Positions 43,854 through 54,123 of a stretch of DNA of 64,000 nucleotides are shown here, piece after piece (position 1 is the stretch's first letter; each line of letters begins with the position of its first letter). The translations under genes were made by a program, and so were the position numbers. Below the pieces are notes generated by a model. The model searched no databases. It was not told the DNA's origin and saw nothing but the letters and a program-made list of their open reading frames with translations. This stretch comes from Guadua angustifolia (Eukaryota > Streptophyta > Magnoliopsida > Poales > Poaceae): NCBI GenBank assembly GCA_036346375.1, contig CM070508.1:38646862-38710861 (forward strand). The letters run 5' to 3'.

Positions 43854-46387
43854 ATGGCAAAACTTGGAAGAAGCTCCATGTTGTTGGCGAGGATGAAGGA
43901 GCTCGAGAGTCTAGGGCTGCTCGACCCAGCGATGTGGTGGCTGCTAGACGGTGAGACTGAACCACATCCCAGGGACGACGAGCTCGTCTGCACCGAGCAC
44001 TATGCGCTCTTCGGTCTGCGGACACCGGAGAGCGACTTCATGGCGGCAGTCCTTGCCCATTGTGAGATAGAGCTCATCAACTTGGTGCCCAATTCTATCC
44101 TTCTCCTTTCTATCTTCTCACATTTGTGCGAGGGGTTCCTTGGAATCCTTCCCACCCCCTCGCTCTTCTTTCATTTCTTCAATCTATTCCGCTCTGGGAA
44201 GGACCCCGTGGTCGGATGCCTTTACTTCCGGCTGCGTACGGGGATCCCATGGGCCTTCCCTAAAATCCAATATCGGGACTCCCTCGGCCCGTGGACCGAG
44301 CGGTGGTTCTACTTGAAGAAGGGCAATACTGGCGCGCTGTTGTTCAATGGAACCCCCATCACCGGGAAGAAGGAGACCCCGGAGGCGGACGACCTAGAGG
44401 TTGACGAAGAGGCCATCGCCGCCATCCACATCTGCGCTTAACGCGTGTATATCAAGCGGCGATCGTGCGACTTCTTATGAACCGGTTTTCCCCATCGGAA
44501 GAGGGAACACCCGATCTATGAGATCAAGGGGCACGACGACATGACCCGCGAGGGTACATCCGGTGCATCCTATTGCCCTGGGAACTTGCTCGAATTCGAC
44601 CTCCGGGCCCTCCTGACGGTTTGCATCCTTGCAGCGCCGAAGGAATTCTGGGTCGCCGCCAGGATGAACGAGATGTTCGGGAAAGGGGCGCACGATTATT
44701 CCGTCAACGACCCTGTCCCAAAAAACATACTGCACCGGAAGGCCGAGGTAGGCACTCCCAAGTCGTTTCTTCAATTCAAGACACCATCGGTGCCTTCCCG
44801 ACATTCGTTGTACTTGCGGGATCATCGAGCCGCTTGAGAGGCAAGAAGGAGGATGCTCCATTGCTGCAATGGGCAAGAGCAAGAAGGGGAAGAAGAAGCC
44901 TCCTCCGGGCAAAGCAGATGACCGGGAGGTGAAAAAGCCCCATGTTGAATGGGCCAACCGCGCAACGATAAGAACCCCCATGGTCGAGCCCCCGAGCTCA
45001 TGCCCATGCTTCCTCATCTCCTGACACATCTTTCTTGCAACAGCTGAGCGCGACGGCCGCTGCTAGGACTTCGAGTCCTCAGGCGGCCCAAGGGTCCCAA
45101 CCGCGGGGCTCTAGGACCTCCGCCGCAGGGGACTTAGAGCAACCGCGAGCCTTAAGGTCCTGCACCAGGAACACAAAGCGAGAGCGCCTTCAACCTCGGG
45201 GGGTCAGGGCTCTCGCTAGCCTCCTGCAAAATGGAGACTACTGACCCAAGTAGGTTTCCAATCCTTCATTTGCTCAGCGCTCCTTGTACCTGTTTAGCTT
45301 AATAGTCACTCTTAATCACAGACCTTAAGCGCATGAGCTCAACACCTGCCTATATTGACAATGACTATTATCCAGGGCGAGTCCGGGTCCGAAGAGGAAG
45401 AGGAAGCTAACTACATGTTGGCACCCCACCGATCCTCGGGCTAGGGACGCATTCCTTTGAGCCCCCAGAGCTGGGCTCCGGTCGGCGAGTTTGACTAAGG
45501 GTTCGACGACCCGGATGAACAAGAGGTCGTCCCCGCGACCAGCGGGGATTATGACACCGGCGAAGTAGACGCCGAAGACGACGTCGACCCACCGGAGGCT
45601 GCCGAAGGAGATGGCGCCGGGGGCGCCCCAGCCACGACCGTCGAGATCACCCCGACCGTGGCGGTCGGAACTCCCCGAGCTGCCGATCCTGAAGATGTTC
45701 TGGCTGCGACAAGCACGGAGGACCGAGCCGCGGACCAGGCCAGGACCACCGCAGGGGTGGAGGCTAGAGACCCTCCAACTGCGGGGGACAAGGCTGAAGC
45801 CGCCACCGGGGCCGAGCATGTGGGCAGATTGGGCTGCAAGGCCTTCAAACGCACGCCGACGCGCTGAGGGCCTTGCTCGATGTGTTGGAGGACCGAGAGA
45901 CGGTGCGCTCCAAGCTCGTGGAGGACCTACAAGCTGGGAGGAGGCCACGCAAAAGGCGGCAGATGACTCCAACGAGATCGTCGGCCTCCGCAAGGTGGTG
46001 AAGACGCTCGAGGCCTCCCACCAGGCCGAGCTGGAGTGGGCCATCACCTCGGAGCGGGACCACGCGTACAAGGCCGTCGAGGACGAGCGCACGAGGTCGG
46101 CCAAGGCGCTCAAGGCCGAAAAACTGGGCAAGGCCGGTGCGAACTAAGCAGCCACCGCGTCAAGGGCCTCCCCTGAGCTCGAGGCCAAGGTCCAAGAGGT
46201 CGAAGAGAAGCTGGGCCGAGCGAGCAAGACAGCAAAGAGCGCCTTGGCCCAACTTCAAGAAGAGCGACGCCGCGCCACCTAAGCCTCCACTAAAGCTCTC
46301 CGACTTCAGGGCGAGCTCTTGACCTTGAGGGCCAAGGTTGCCGAGCTCGAGCAGGAGAAGCTCACGCGTAAGATGGCCGATCTGTAG
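43854..46387 (+). pseudogene. Antisense gene of B2
   Basis: MAKLGRSSMLLARMKELESL opens exon 1, followed by FGLRTPESDFMAAVLAHCEI, ELINLVPNSILLLSIFSHLC, EGFLGILPTPSLFFHFFNLF and WTERWFYLKKGNTGALLFNG. Two TAA stops lie after HICA (44439) and near 44478. A first intron at 44563-44635 (GT ... GCAG) and a second donor at 44748 are at the same places as in B1. The donor of the third intron has lost its GT (gcaacgataag). The acidic middle (45400-45870) and coiled coil (45880-46380, RDHAYKAVEDERTRSAKALK) end KLTRKMADL. It is convergent with the integrase gene, which ends about 600 bases away. Confidence 0.68.
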
Positions 46388-46995
46388 ATAGGGTTAGATA
46401 TTCTGTGAACAAGACCTTTTGTAAGACAGAAAAGGTTTAATGGAACGACAGTATTTTGGCAAGAAAAGTTTAATGTCTTGGTTTGCTTTATCATATCCCG
46501 ATCAAGAGATTTTTTTAATCGTACACTTAGCCTTTTCTAGCCATGGTATATCCCGTCCAGCCCCCGTTGGGCTCAAGGTCGAGCAACACCGGCCTTGGGC
46601 ACAAGTTAGAAAACCTGTAGAGACCAAGACCTGCAAGATCGAAAAAGACCCACAGGGAGCATAACATGGGCACACGAGGAAAAACTTAGGCTCTAGAGTG
46701 CAAGGATCGTTCCTAGGGCAAGGCTCTTGAGGCATGACAACGACTTGCGCCTTGCTCGTTGGACCCGGTCGGGGGCTTAGTTCGAACCCTGGCACAGGGG
46801 GATCATTGATGCGAAGAGATTTGGCTTACAAGTAGCTCGACCACTGGGGGTGAAGTTTAAGCTCCCGACGCCTGGGCCAAGAGCAAGCGCGCTCATCCGT
46901 AGGTCGAACTCAAAGAGACCCCAAACTCGAGCCAACACAAAGTATAGAACGAAAAGAGTGCGCAAAAACCAAGTCATGACAATTGAACAAGACCT
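46388..46995. other. Convergent intergenic stretch of B2
   Basis: It lies between the antisense gene end and the integrase stop. It has no domain-bearing ORF. It is conserved with B1 38338-38990. Confidence 0.55.
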
Positions 46996-48030
46996 TTATT
47001 GAAAATTGAGGTAAAAGGGTAACACATAGAATTTTTGAAGCTGATCAATGTTCCACGAGCTAGAGAGTTCTCTGTCATCGGGCAGCGCTAGCCGGTAAGC
47101 CCCCGTGCGATCTGTTGAAACAACTCTATAGGGGCCCTCCCACCGTGGGGATAACTTGTTGGTGTTGGACGGAGCCTGAATCCGTCTCAGGGCTAAGTCC
47201 CCAACAAGGAGCTCCGTAGGTCGTACCGACTGGGACGCATGTCTGTGAAGAGCTTGCAGGTAGTGCGCCAATCGTAGCAGTGCACAGCATCTTACTTCTT
47301 TTGCCAGGGTAAGGTCAAGGGACCGTTCTTGCTTGAAGTTGATCTGGTCGACCAAGCTGACCCTGGCTGAGCCCAGCGTGACCTCAGGAGGCAGGACGGC
47401 TTCGGTACCGAACATGAGCCGGAAGGGTATGTACCCTATTGCTCGGCTGACTGTGGTACGAATAGACCATAAGATGGTGGGAAGCTCATCCACCCAGGTC
47501 TGGCCGTGTCGTTCGAGCTCATCCGATACTCTCTTCTTGACGCCTTGAACGATTTGTCCGTTGGCACGTTCCACTGCTCCATTGCTCTGTGGGTGGGCCA
47601 CCGAAGCATAGCATACTTTGGTGCCAATGTCTTCGCAGTACTCCTGAAACTGCTCACTGGTAAATTGTGTTCCATTGTCAGTGATGATTCTGCATGAAAC
47701 CCCATACCTGGTGACCACGAACGAGCGGAAGAACTTGACCGCCGCGCGAGCCGTGATGGTCAAGACGAGTTCGGCTTCGATCCATTTGGTGAAGGTATCG
47801 ATAGCGATGAACAAAAACTTCTTCCCTCCGGTCGCCTGCGGAAAGAGGCCGAGGATGTCCAGCCCCCAGGTCGAGAAAGGCCAAGCTAGCGGGATGGTCT
47901 GTAGCATGTAGGTAGGCTGATGCGACTTCCGAGCATGGAACTGACAGGCTCGACAGGAGCAGACGATACTACGGGCGTCCTGGAGTGCCGTTGGCCAGTA
48001 GAACCCCATGCGAAAAGCTTTCCCGACCAT
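46996..48030 (-). CDS. Integrase of B2, open over 344 codons
   Basis: CRACQFHARKSHQPTY ends the zinc-finger region. The core has STWGLDILGLFPQATGGKKF (first Asp), CRIITDNGTQFTSEQFQEYC (second Asp) and PQSNGAVERANGQIVQGVKK (Glu), so the DDE triad is complete. The C-terminal part has TEAVLPPEVTLGSARVSLVD, LRLAHYLQALHRHASQSV, LVGDLALRRIQ and LSPRWEGPYRVV. It would insert the cDNA. The HH part of the finger lies upstream, beyond a stop at 48181. This is the only pol domain in B2 with no visible lesion, apart from that upstream stop. Confidence 0.85.
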   Translation of the reverse strand: MVGKAFRMGFYWPTALQDARSIVCSCRACQFHARKSHQPTYMLQTIPLAWPFSTWGLDILGLFPQATGGKKFLFIAIDTFTKWIEAELVLTITARAAVKFFRSFVVTRYGVSCRIITDNGTQFTSEQFQEYCEDIGTKVCYASVAHPQSNGAVERANGQIVQGVKKRVSDELERHGQTWVDELPTILWSIRTTVSRAIGYIPFRLMFGTEAVLPPEVTLGSARVSLVDQINFKQERSLDLTLAKEVRCCALLRLAHYLQALHRHASQSVRPTELLVGDLALRRIQAPSNTNKLSPRWEGPYRVVSTDRTGAYRLALPDDRELSSSWNIDQLQKFYVLPFYLNFQ

Positions 48031-48180
48031 GGTCCTGAAAGAAGAGTGTGCCCCACAGAGACTTGAATGATTGTCAAGTAACAGGTACTTACCCTCCTCC
48101 GTGGTAACACACTTCGTCAGGATGCCAGAGACATTACGACGACAAAGCTTGCCGTGTACGAGTTTGAACGAGCTCGCCCA

Positions 48181-48760
48181 TCACTTAACCCTGCTCCTTT
48201 CCGCGGTAACGGCCGGGAGCTCTCCCGTCGCCAGGAAATTGTGGATCGGCTCGGCCCACGAGGGAATACCTTCGATGAAGGCGACCAAGGCCCCTTGGTC
48301 GGAGATTGAGGGCGACGCCAGGGTCTCCAGGATCACATCTGGAGGGACTTCGTCATCAGACGACCCGAGCTTGGAGAGGAAATCTGCATCGAAGTTGTCC
48401 TTCCTCGCTACATGCGTGGCCTCTAGGTTCTGGAACCATTTCTCCATCTTGCATGCCTCGGCGAGGTACTTGGCCATAGAATCCTCCGAGCACTGGTAGC
48501 CCTTGTTGAACTGGTTGATGACGTGCTGTGAATCGCCCTTGATGACCAACCGTGACGCCACGCTTTGCAAGCCGGAGCCCTACCAGAGAGCTTACAGATT
48601 GCATTATTCGTCATTGGGAACCCGGCGAACTACATACCTCGACTGCCGCCTGGGTGAGAATGAGGATTCGGCCCGAGCACTTGAAGGATGTGGAGCCGTC
48701 GAAGTACATGACCCAGGGCTTCTCCTCGTCGACCTCAAGCTCGGGAGGCCAGGTGGTCTG
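48181..48760 (-). pseudogene. Archaeal-type RNase H of B2
   Basis: WVMYFDGSTSFKCSGRILIL (FDGS intact) at about 48710-48650 leads into VASRLVIKGDSQHVINQFNK, GYQCSEDSMAKYLAEACKME and VARKDNFDADFLSKLGSS. The usual NNEAEYEAL segment is damaged (frameshift near 48580). It is the extra RNase H of Tat elements. It is followed by the linker WAEPIHNFLATGELPA. Confidence 0.75.
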
Positions 48761-48799
48761 CTCGACCACGAAGTCGGCCAAGACTGTGACTTGATGGCC

Positions 48800-49219
48800 G
48801 TGGCGCGCTCCTTAACCGGAGGTCAAAAGACCCGGCTCCATGGCCCACTTGGCGATGCGACCTCCGGCCTCTGGATTCCTCAAGATTTTCCCGAGCGGAA
48901 AGTTACTCGGGATGACCACGGAGTGAGCCAGGAAATAGTGCTGGAGCTTGCGCGAAGCCATGTGGAGGCCATAGAGCATTTTCTGGACCTGAGGGTAGCG
49001 CTCCTTCGGCCCATGGAGAACCTCGCTGATGTAGTAGATCGGGTGTTGCTGCACGTCCCGCTCAGCCACCAGGACAGCGCTGATGGCCTAGACGGTGGCT
49101 GCGAGGTAGAGCAGCAACTTCTCGCCTCGCTGCGGGGTCGTAAGTAAGGGTGGTGTTGACAGGTATACCTTCAACTCATCGAAGGACCACTGAGCCTCAG
49201 GCGTCCACTCAAAGCTCCC
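48800..49219 (-). pseudogene. RNase H of B2
   Basis: FEWTPEAQWSFDELKVYLST, LLTTPQRGEKLLLYLAATV, AISAVLVAERDVQQHPIYYI, SEVLHGPKERYPQVQKMLYG and ASRKLQHYFLAHSVVI are seen. Stops lie at about 49217 and 49088. The catalytic pattern is degenerate, as is common for the first RNase H in Tat elements. Confidence 0.75.
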
Positions 49220-50074
49220 CTACTTGCGCAAGGCCCTAAAGAAAGGCAATCCACGCTCGTCGAGCCTCGAGATGAATCGGCTGAGGGCGGCCATGCGGCC
49301 GGTGAGGCACTTCACCTGCTTTACTGAACTCGGAGGAGCCATCTTTTCTATTGCCTCGATCTTCTCCGGGTTCGGGCCGACCCTCGAGCCCCCGATCATG
49401 TAGCCGAGCACCTTCCCAGAGGCGGCGCCGAACACGCACTTCTCCAGATTGAGCTTGATCTTGTACTTGTTCAGGTTGGAGAAGGTCTCCCCAAGGTCTT
49501 GAACGTGGTCGGCCTCGGCGGAGCTCTTGATGATGATGTCGTCCACGTAGACCTCAAGGTTGCGGCTGATCTGAGGCTCGAATGTCGTGTAGTAGTAGGT
49601 CCTGAACGGTGTGATGAACGACGTCTTGCTCTCGTCGTCAACCGCTAGCTTGATCTGGTGGTACCCAGAATAAGCATCCAGGAAGCTTAGCAGCTTGGCA
49701 TTCGCCGTGGAGTCGACGATCTGGTCAATGCGCGGCAGAGGAATGTTGTCCTTCGGGCATGCTGAGTTCAACCCCGTGTGATCCACGCACATCCTCCACT
49801 TCCCGCCTTTCTTCTGCACAATGACGGGATTGGCCAGCCACTCGGAGTAATCGATCTCATGAATGAAGTCGGCCTTCAATAGCTTGTCGAGATTCTCCTT
49901 GACTATGGCTACCTTCTCGGGAGAGAAGCGTCGCAACTTCTGGCGCACGGGCTGGCAGTCGGGCCGCACCTGCAGTCTGTGCTCGACCACCTCCCTCGGG
50001 ACAACTGGCATGTCTGCCGGCTCCCAAGCGAATATATCTTTGTTAGCACGGAGGAAGGTGACGAGCTCGACTTC
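49220..50074 (-). pseudogene. Reverse transcriptase of B2 with internal deletion
   Basis: REVVEHRLQVRPDCQPVRQK, SEWLANPVIVQKKGGKWRMC, GLNSACPKDNIPLPRIDQIV and KLLSFLDAYSGYHQIKLAVD lead to FITPFRTYYYTT, which is joined directly to FEPQISRNLEVYVDD. The segment corresponding to MAFGLKNASSTYQRAM of A2 is missing, an in-frame loss of about 20 codons near 49583. YVDDIIIKS is intact. The open frame is therefore misleading: the fold around the primer grip and template region is lost. Confidence 0.85.
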
Positions 50075-50722
50075 CTATTTGGAACTCAGCTCGGCCGAGA
50101 CGTGGAAGCACTTGGATGAGTCCCCCTCCATGAGCGGAATGGCCTTCGTAGCCCCACTGGGCTGGATGACCGCCTTCTGGCAGGCGATGGTCGCCTTAGG
50201 GCCCTGCTGAGGCAGCATGTCGGTGAGGGCCAACGCCTGGGTCTCGCAACCGTGCACCGCCTTGAGGTCGCCCCATATGGTAATAATGCCGCTAGGCCCC
50301 GGGAGCTTCATGCAGCGGTGGCCATAGTGGTTGGCTGCTATGAACTTGACCAGAGCCAGGCGCCCGAGGATGGTGTTGTAGGGGAGGTCACCCTCAACCA
50401 CCTCGAAGGTAATCAGCTAGGTGCGAAAGTTATCCGAGGCGCCAAAGGTGACGGGCAGAACCACCTACCCCAGAGGTGTTGTCGAGCTCCCAAGCACGAT
50501 CCCGTAGAACGGAATAGCGATATTCTTAACCTTCAACCAGGGGATCTGCATCCGGTCGAGTGTGCTAGCTAGCAGCAAGTTGAGGGAGCTGCCCCCATCG
50601 ACCATGACCCACCTGACCAGGGTGTAACTAATGGTTGGGGTCACGACCAAGGCAGTCTTGAGATCTTTAGACATACCTTGGGGGTGTCCTCCTGCGTAAA
50701 GGTTATCGTAGCTCCGACCCAC
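50075..50722 (-). pseudogene. Protease region of B2
   Basis: WVMVDGGSSLNLLLASTLDR carries a retropepsin-like D-G-G-S motif. PFYGIVLGSSTTPLG, then (after a stop at 50465) VVEGDLPYNTILGRLALVKF and AANHYGHRCMKLPG are typical of Tat protease. Stops lie at 50465 and 50418 and 50081. Confidence 0.75.
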
Positions 50723-52585
50723 TTGCAGGGCTGGTTCGCGGGCTTTCTGACGGTGGCTTGGTAGACCACGTGCGCGACATCCTTGATCTTGCTCCGGGAC
50801 TGGTACGCCGACGATCCGCCGAAGATGACGTCGATCCGGCGGTTGCCCTGCTGAAAATCCAGGTCGAGGTCGCCCTGGTCCTCTCCGGTGTTTACCCTTT
50901 CAGGCTGATCTCCCTCTTTTGGGAGCGTGGGCATCTCTCCACGCCCATCGTAGAAGGCCTCCAACTTGCTCTGCCAGGCCCAATAGCCTCGCAGGTCGTG
51001 GCCCGGAGTCCTGTGGAATAGACAAAATTTGCCTTCATCGAACCGAGGTTGCCCCTCAGGACCTTGTGGGCGGCCATCGGCCTATCGCGACCCAGACCGA
51101 CGATCCTCTTGCTGAGGTCGGCGCGGTGCCTGCTGAGGTCGTGGCTGATTTCGGTGGGGACGGAGCCCCTCCTGGGCCGAATCCCGTACCTCCATGAGCT
51201 CGCAGTGACCATCCGCCGAGACGGTCACCCGAGGTCAGCCACCATCGCGCTTGCGATCTCTCTTTCGCTTCTTGGCAGCCGAGCCTTGGTCAGCACCCTT
51301 GGCGTTGGAGGGGCCGGCCTCGCCCGAATCGACGCCAAGCTTACCCTAGTCGTAATCGTGCTTCCAGCGGACCGCGTCGTTCGCATCAGCGTAGCGCTCT
51401 ACCATGCGAAAAAGCTTGCTGACGGTGAGCCTCGTCGTGATCTCCAGGTTTTCGGTGAGGCACTGGTCGCGGACGCCGAACTTGAAGGCCTTGATCACGG
51501 CTTCGTCGGATAGGGATCAGGTTCCTAGTGTGGATGGGTTCGTTGTTTCCCTAGATAACCCGGTCCAGGTCTTTCTCTCTACCGGGCCGCTCGTAACAGC
51601 TCTAGAAGTTTGAACGGAGCATGCCCTGAATCTGGCACCACGAGCGGAAGGTGCCAGGCTTCTGGTTGAAGAACCAGGTGCGGGCGGCGCCGTCCAAGAC
51701 GGTAGGGAGGTAATTGGCCATCACGTACTTGTCTCCCCCTATAGCCAAAATAGCGGTGGTGTAGATCGACAGGAACTCATCGGGGTTCTTCGTTCCGTCA
51801 AATCGCTCGATCAAGGCGGGCTTGAAACGAGCCGGCCAGCGCACCCATCGAAGGTCGTCAGAGTACACCGCACAGCCGTAGGCCGGAACGGGGGCACGCC
51901 TGGGGAGGTCGTCGGCGAGGCTTTCGCTGCTGCCGGACTCAAGGGTGAGGCCGCCTCGGCGCCCTGACCTTCAGCGAGAGCGGTCATGGCGCCGAGCGCG
52001 GGAGTCACCCGGGAGATATCCCAGGCGGTCTTGGACTCTACGACGCTTAGGCGGGATATCCGGGGAAAGACTCCCAGACCCACCGCTGTTCGAAGGTGAA
52101 CTGATGTAGCTCGGCTGACGCCAAACACCACTCGGGGCTGCGTCCGTGAGGCAGCGACGAGGTGGAGTCAGGGACACATCCCAGAGTTGTTGGCAAGAAG
52201 GTACCTCCCGCCGGGGAGGCGATCGTTGAGCGTGCCGGCGTCAGCGCGATGAGTTTTTGTCACTTCTCAGGGAATGAGTCCCTGAGCGGCGACTCTGGTG
52301 CTGCGGAGCTATGACCTCTATCGCGGCACGTTCGAGCTCGTCGGCCAGAGCACGGCCGAAGAGTTCTGACCTCACCCGGTTTGGATCAGCCATGACCCGG
52401 GCGACAGCTCGGAGGCGCTCTCCCGAGAGAGGGCACAGGATGGCGGACGGCGCCGATTTTTCTGGTCTTCATGGGAGGACAGTTATGGCCTGGTTGATGG
52501 CAACATGCACCATCCGACGAGCGTCTTCAGGGGTCTGCGGGTCGCGTTCGCCCTCCGCCACGCCCACGCTATGGGTGTCTGCCAT
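50723..52585 (-). pseudogene. gag: gag of B2
   Basis: A start MADTHSVGVAEGERDPQTPE at 52585 fits the first gag block (LCPLSGERLRAVARVMADPN). The capsid, 51868-51602, has ARFKPALIERFDGTKNPDEF, MANYLPTVLDGAARTWF and FRSWCQIQGMLRSNF. Farther on are LTVSKLFRMVERYADAND, KFCLFHRTPGHDLRGYW (a CX2-4-type zinc-binding remnant) and RRIDVIFGGSSAYQSRSK, the conserved segment before protease. Several stops and frameshifts break it. Confidence 0.8.
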
Positions 52586-52768
52586 GAGGGCATGCTGTCC
52601 GCGCAGTGGGGGTGAAGGTGAAAAAGGGACGTAGAGTCATCGCGCTCGGGTGCAGAACCCGAGCCCACGCTTGAGGAACGTCCCTCGACGGAGTGCGCCA
52701 TGCTCCTGAGACCTTGATCCCTTTCCTTCGAGTGAGCGAAGCTATCAGGCCCCACGGTGGGCTCCAAA

Positions 52769-53404
52769 TCGACGATCGGGATCGCTCGACCGCAAAAGTG
52801 AAGCAGGGTTAGTGTGAATGCGAGACCGTAAAGAGCTACGCTCAGCAGACGGATCGGACGAGGGTCAGGCGGCGTCAACGGCGAGGAGACGATGGATTAC
52901 TGCTTGGTTCGAGCCCCCGTTGAGGGTAATAGCCCTACTCCATTCTTCTCCTGAAGCAGAGGAATTCACTAATTGTGAGTACAGAGAGTAGATTACAGCT
53001 CGGGCTTGAGCGTTCGGCCTGTGTCTACTGGTCTATTGCTAGTGCGCTGATGTCGTGTCTCGTCACTCTACTTCAAGGGATTTTATACCCCTCCCAGCCG
53101 TTGCCGAAAATGGCCAGGAGAGATTCCCGGGGACGTGCATGTCATGCATTGAAGATGTGCTGCAACCATCCCAGATCTGACGCCCACATCCGCCTTAACT
53201 CCGGGACCTTCGGTCTTGGTAACCGCCGAGTACACGCACACCCTCGAGCCAAGGTCGAGGTCGTGCGGGGTCAGGACCCCCCACTGCCCAAGCTCGAGGT
53301 CGTGCGTCGCTTAGGTCATGGTCGAGGCCCATTGCAGCATTGTCCCGAGCTAGGGACCCTGTTGACCGTGCATTGACCTGTCAGAGATTTCTCAGTCCCC
53401 GACA
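52769..53404 (-). repeat. 5' LTR of B2 (636 bp)
   Basis: It matches 28947-29581. The minus-strand TATA ggtataaaatcc is near 53080-53090. The terminal bases at the left are changed (aaatcgacg for tgtcgacg). The adjacent minus-strand text tttggagcccaccgtggggcc (52751-52771) is the expected Tat PBS region. Confidence 0.9.
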
Positions 53405-53409
53405 ACGGG

Positions 53410-53530
53410 TATAATCACGGAACGCCCGAGGTTCCCTTGATTCACTTGAGATGTACCAAGCATTTGGGTGAATCAGTGGAGTCCCGGGGACGGTTCCCCA
53501 CACCTGCCAGAGGTTCCTCAGTCCCCGACA
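53410..53530. repeat. Fragment H continuation and scrap of the B1 5' LTR
   Basis: The last 30-50 bases, ending gaggttcctcagtccccgaca at 53530, are the outer end of a B LTR followed by the CCCGT duplication. The preceding 70 bases have no match I can place and may continue 39509-40175. Confidence 0.5.
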
Positions 53531-53535
53531 CCCGT

Positions 53536-53709
53536 ATTGCCAAGCGCGATACGAAGTCTAGGCCTTCTACTTCACATCATCCTCCGTCGCCGCCAGCTCC
53601 TCAGCGAGACCCTTCTCCTACTACAGGAGGAAGCTCTTCAGATTCACCACCGCTGAAGGATGCTGACCTTGAGACTGAGTTTGCTGGGTGGTTAGAGACT
53701 AGTGATTAG
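53536..53709 (+). pseudogene. Upstream ORF of E, 3' part
   Basis: It is open in the frame set by 20905-21408 and 28929-28946. It reads IAKRDTKSRPSTSHHPPSPP, continues Ser/Pro-rich, and ends with an acidic tail, LETEFAGWLETSD, at a TAG (53707). The tail's frame agreement across two insertions is the main evidence that E is one element. Confidence 0.7.
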
Positions 53710-54123
53710 AGTAGTTTGGATATCGTAATGATAGCAAGTGCCCCATGTAAAATAGATGATAGGGCTAGTTTTGGTATTGTAATATGTAAAATATTTGGTA
53801 TGGGAGTTTGTGGTACTGTATTATGATATATGTAAAATATTATATATATGAATGAAAACTTTTGGGTTGTAGAAATTTTTTGAGTGTCCTGGATTTCATT
53901 CGTGAATATTTAGCATAACAGTTGAAATTTTCACGATATTGCAAACCATAATAAGAATTTAAATAAGAAAATTAAAAGTATATAAGAACTCTAGGAGTAA
54001 AATATGTAATTAGAATAAAGTGTTATAATGAGAGGAAAAATAACTATTGTAATCCTTTCCTTTTATTTTAAAATTTCTGTACTTATATGGTTACTAATCA
54101 TTTCTCTTTTGAAATAATTTCAA
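53710..54123 (+). other. AT-rich spacer in E
   Basis: No gene, PBS or repeat is recognised. It has short T and A runs, and a T-rich end before 54124. Confidence 0.5.

Larger units (their letters stand above)
40176..53404 (-). mobile_element. B2: second Tat-lineage element, full layout
   Basis: The 5' LTR is at 52769-53404 and the 3' LTR at 40176-40752 plus 43361-43428. The flanks atggg (40171-40175) and acggg (53405-53409) match at 4 of 5. Minus-strand order is gag, protease, RT, RNase H, archaeal-type RNase H, integrase; then a convergent plus-strand antisense gene; then PPT and LTR. The integrase frame is fully open and the RT has an internal deletion. It is the most informative Tat copy here. 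Confidence 0.87.
28947..53530 (-). mobile_element. B1: Tat-lineage element, heavily interrupted and deleted
   Basis: Perfect CCCGT duplications at 28942-28946 and 53531-53535 define its ends (TGTCGACG and CCCCGACA on the plus strand). It is oriented minus. Its remaining parts are the 3' LTR 28947-29581, the antisense gene 30010-38337, an integrase tail ending near 39508, and a scrap of 5' LTR at about 53482-53530. RT, gag, PBS and most of the 5' LTR are gone. It contains A3 (with G1), LTR fragments H, and the whole of B2. Confidence 0.82.

Noticed and set aside
45325..46131. Minus-strand ORF of 268 codons
   Set aside because: It is opposite the acidic and coiled-coil part of the B2 antisense gene, with no recognisable motif and no counterpart of the same length in B1.
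48503..49147. Plus-strand ORF of 214 codons
   Set aside because: It is a shadow of the RNase H region of B2 on the other strand.
53700..54120. Search for a second PBS that would make the 54-60 kb body an independent element
   Set aside because: No tggtatcagagc or LTR end is present there, and the upstream ORF continues from 20905, so the body is the continuation of E.
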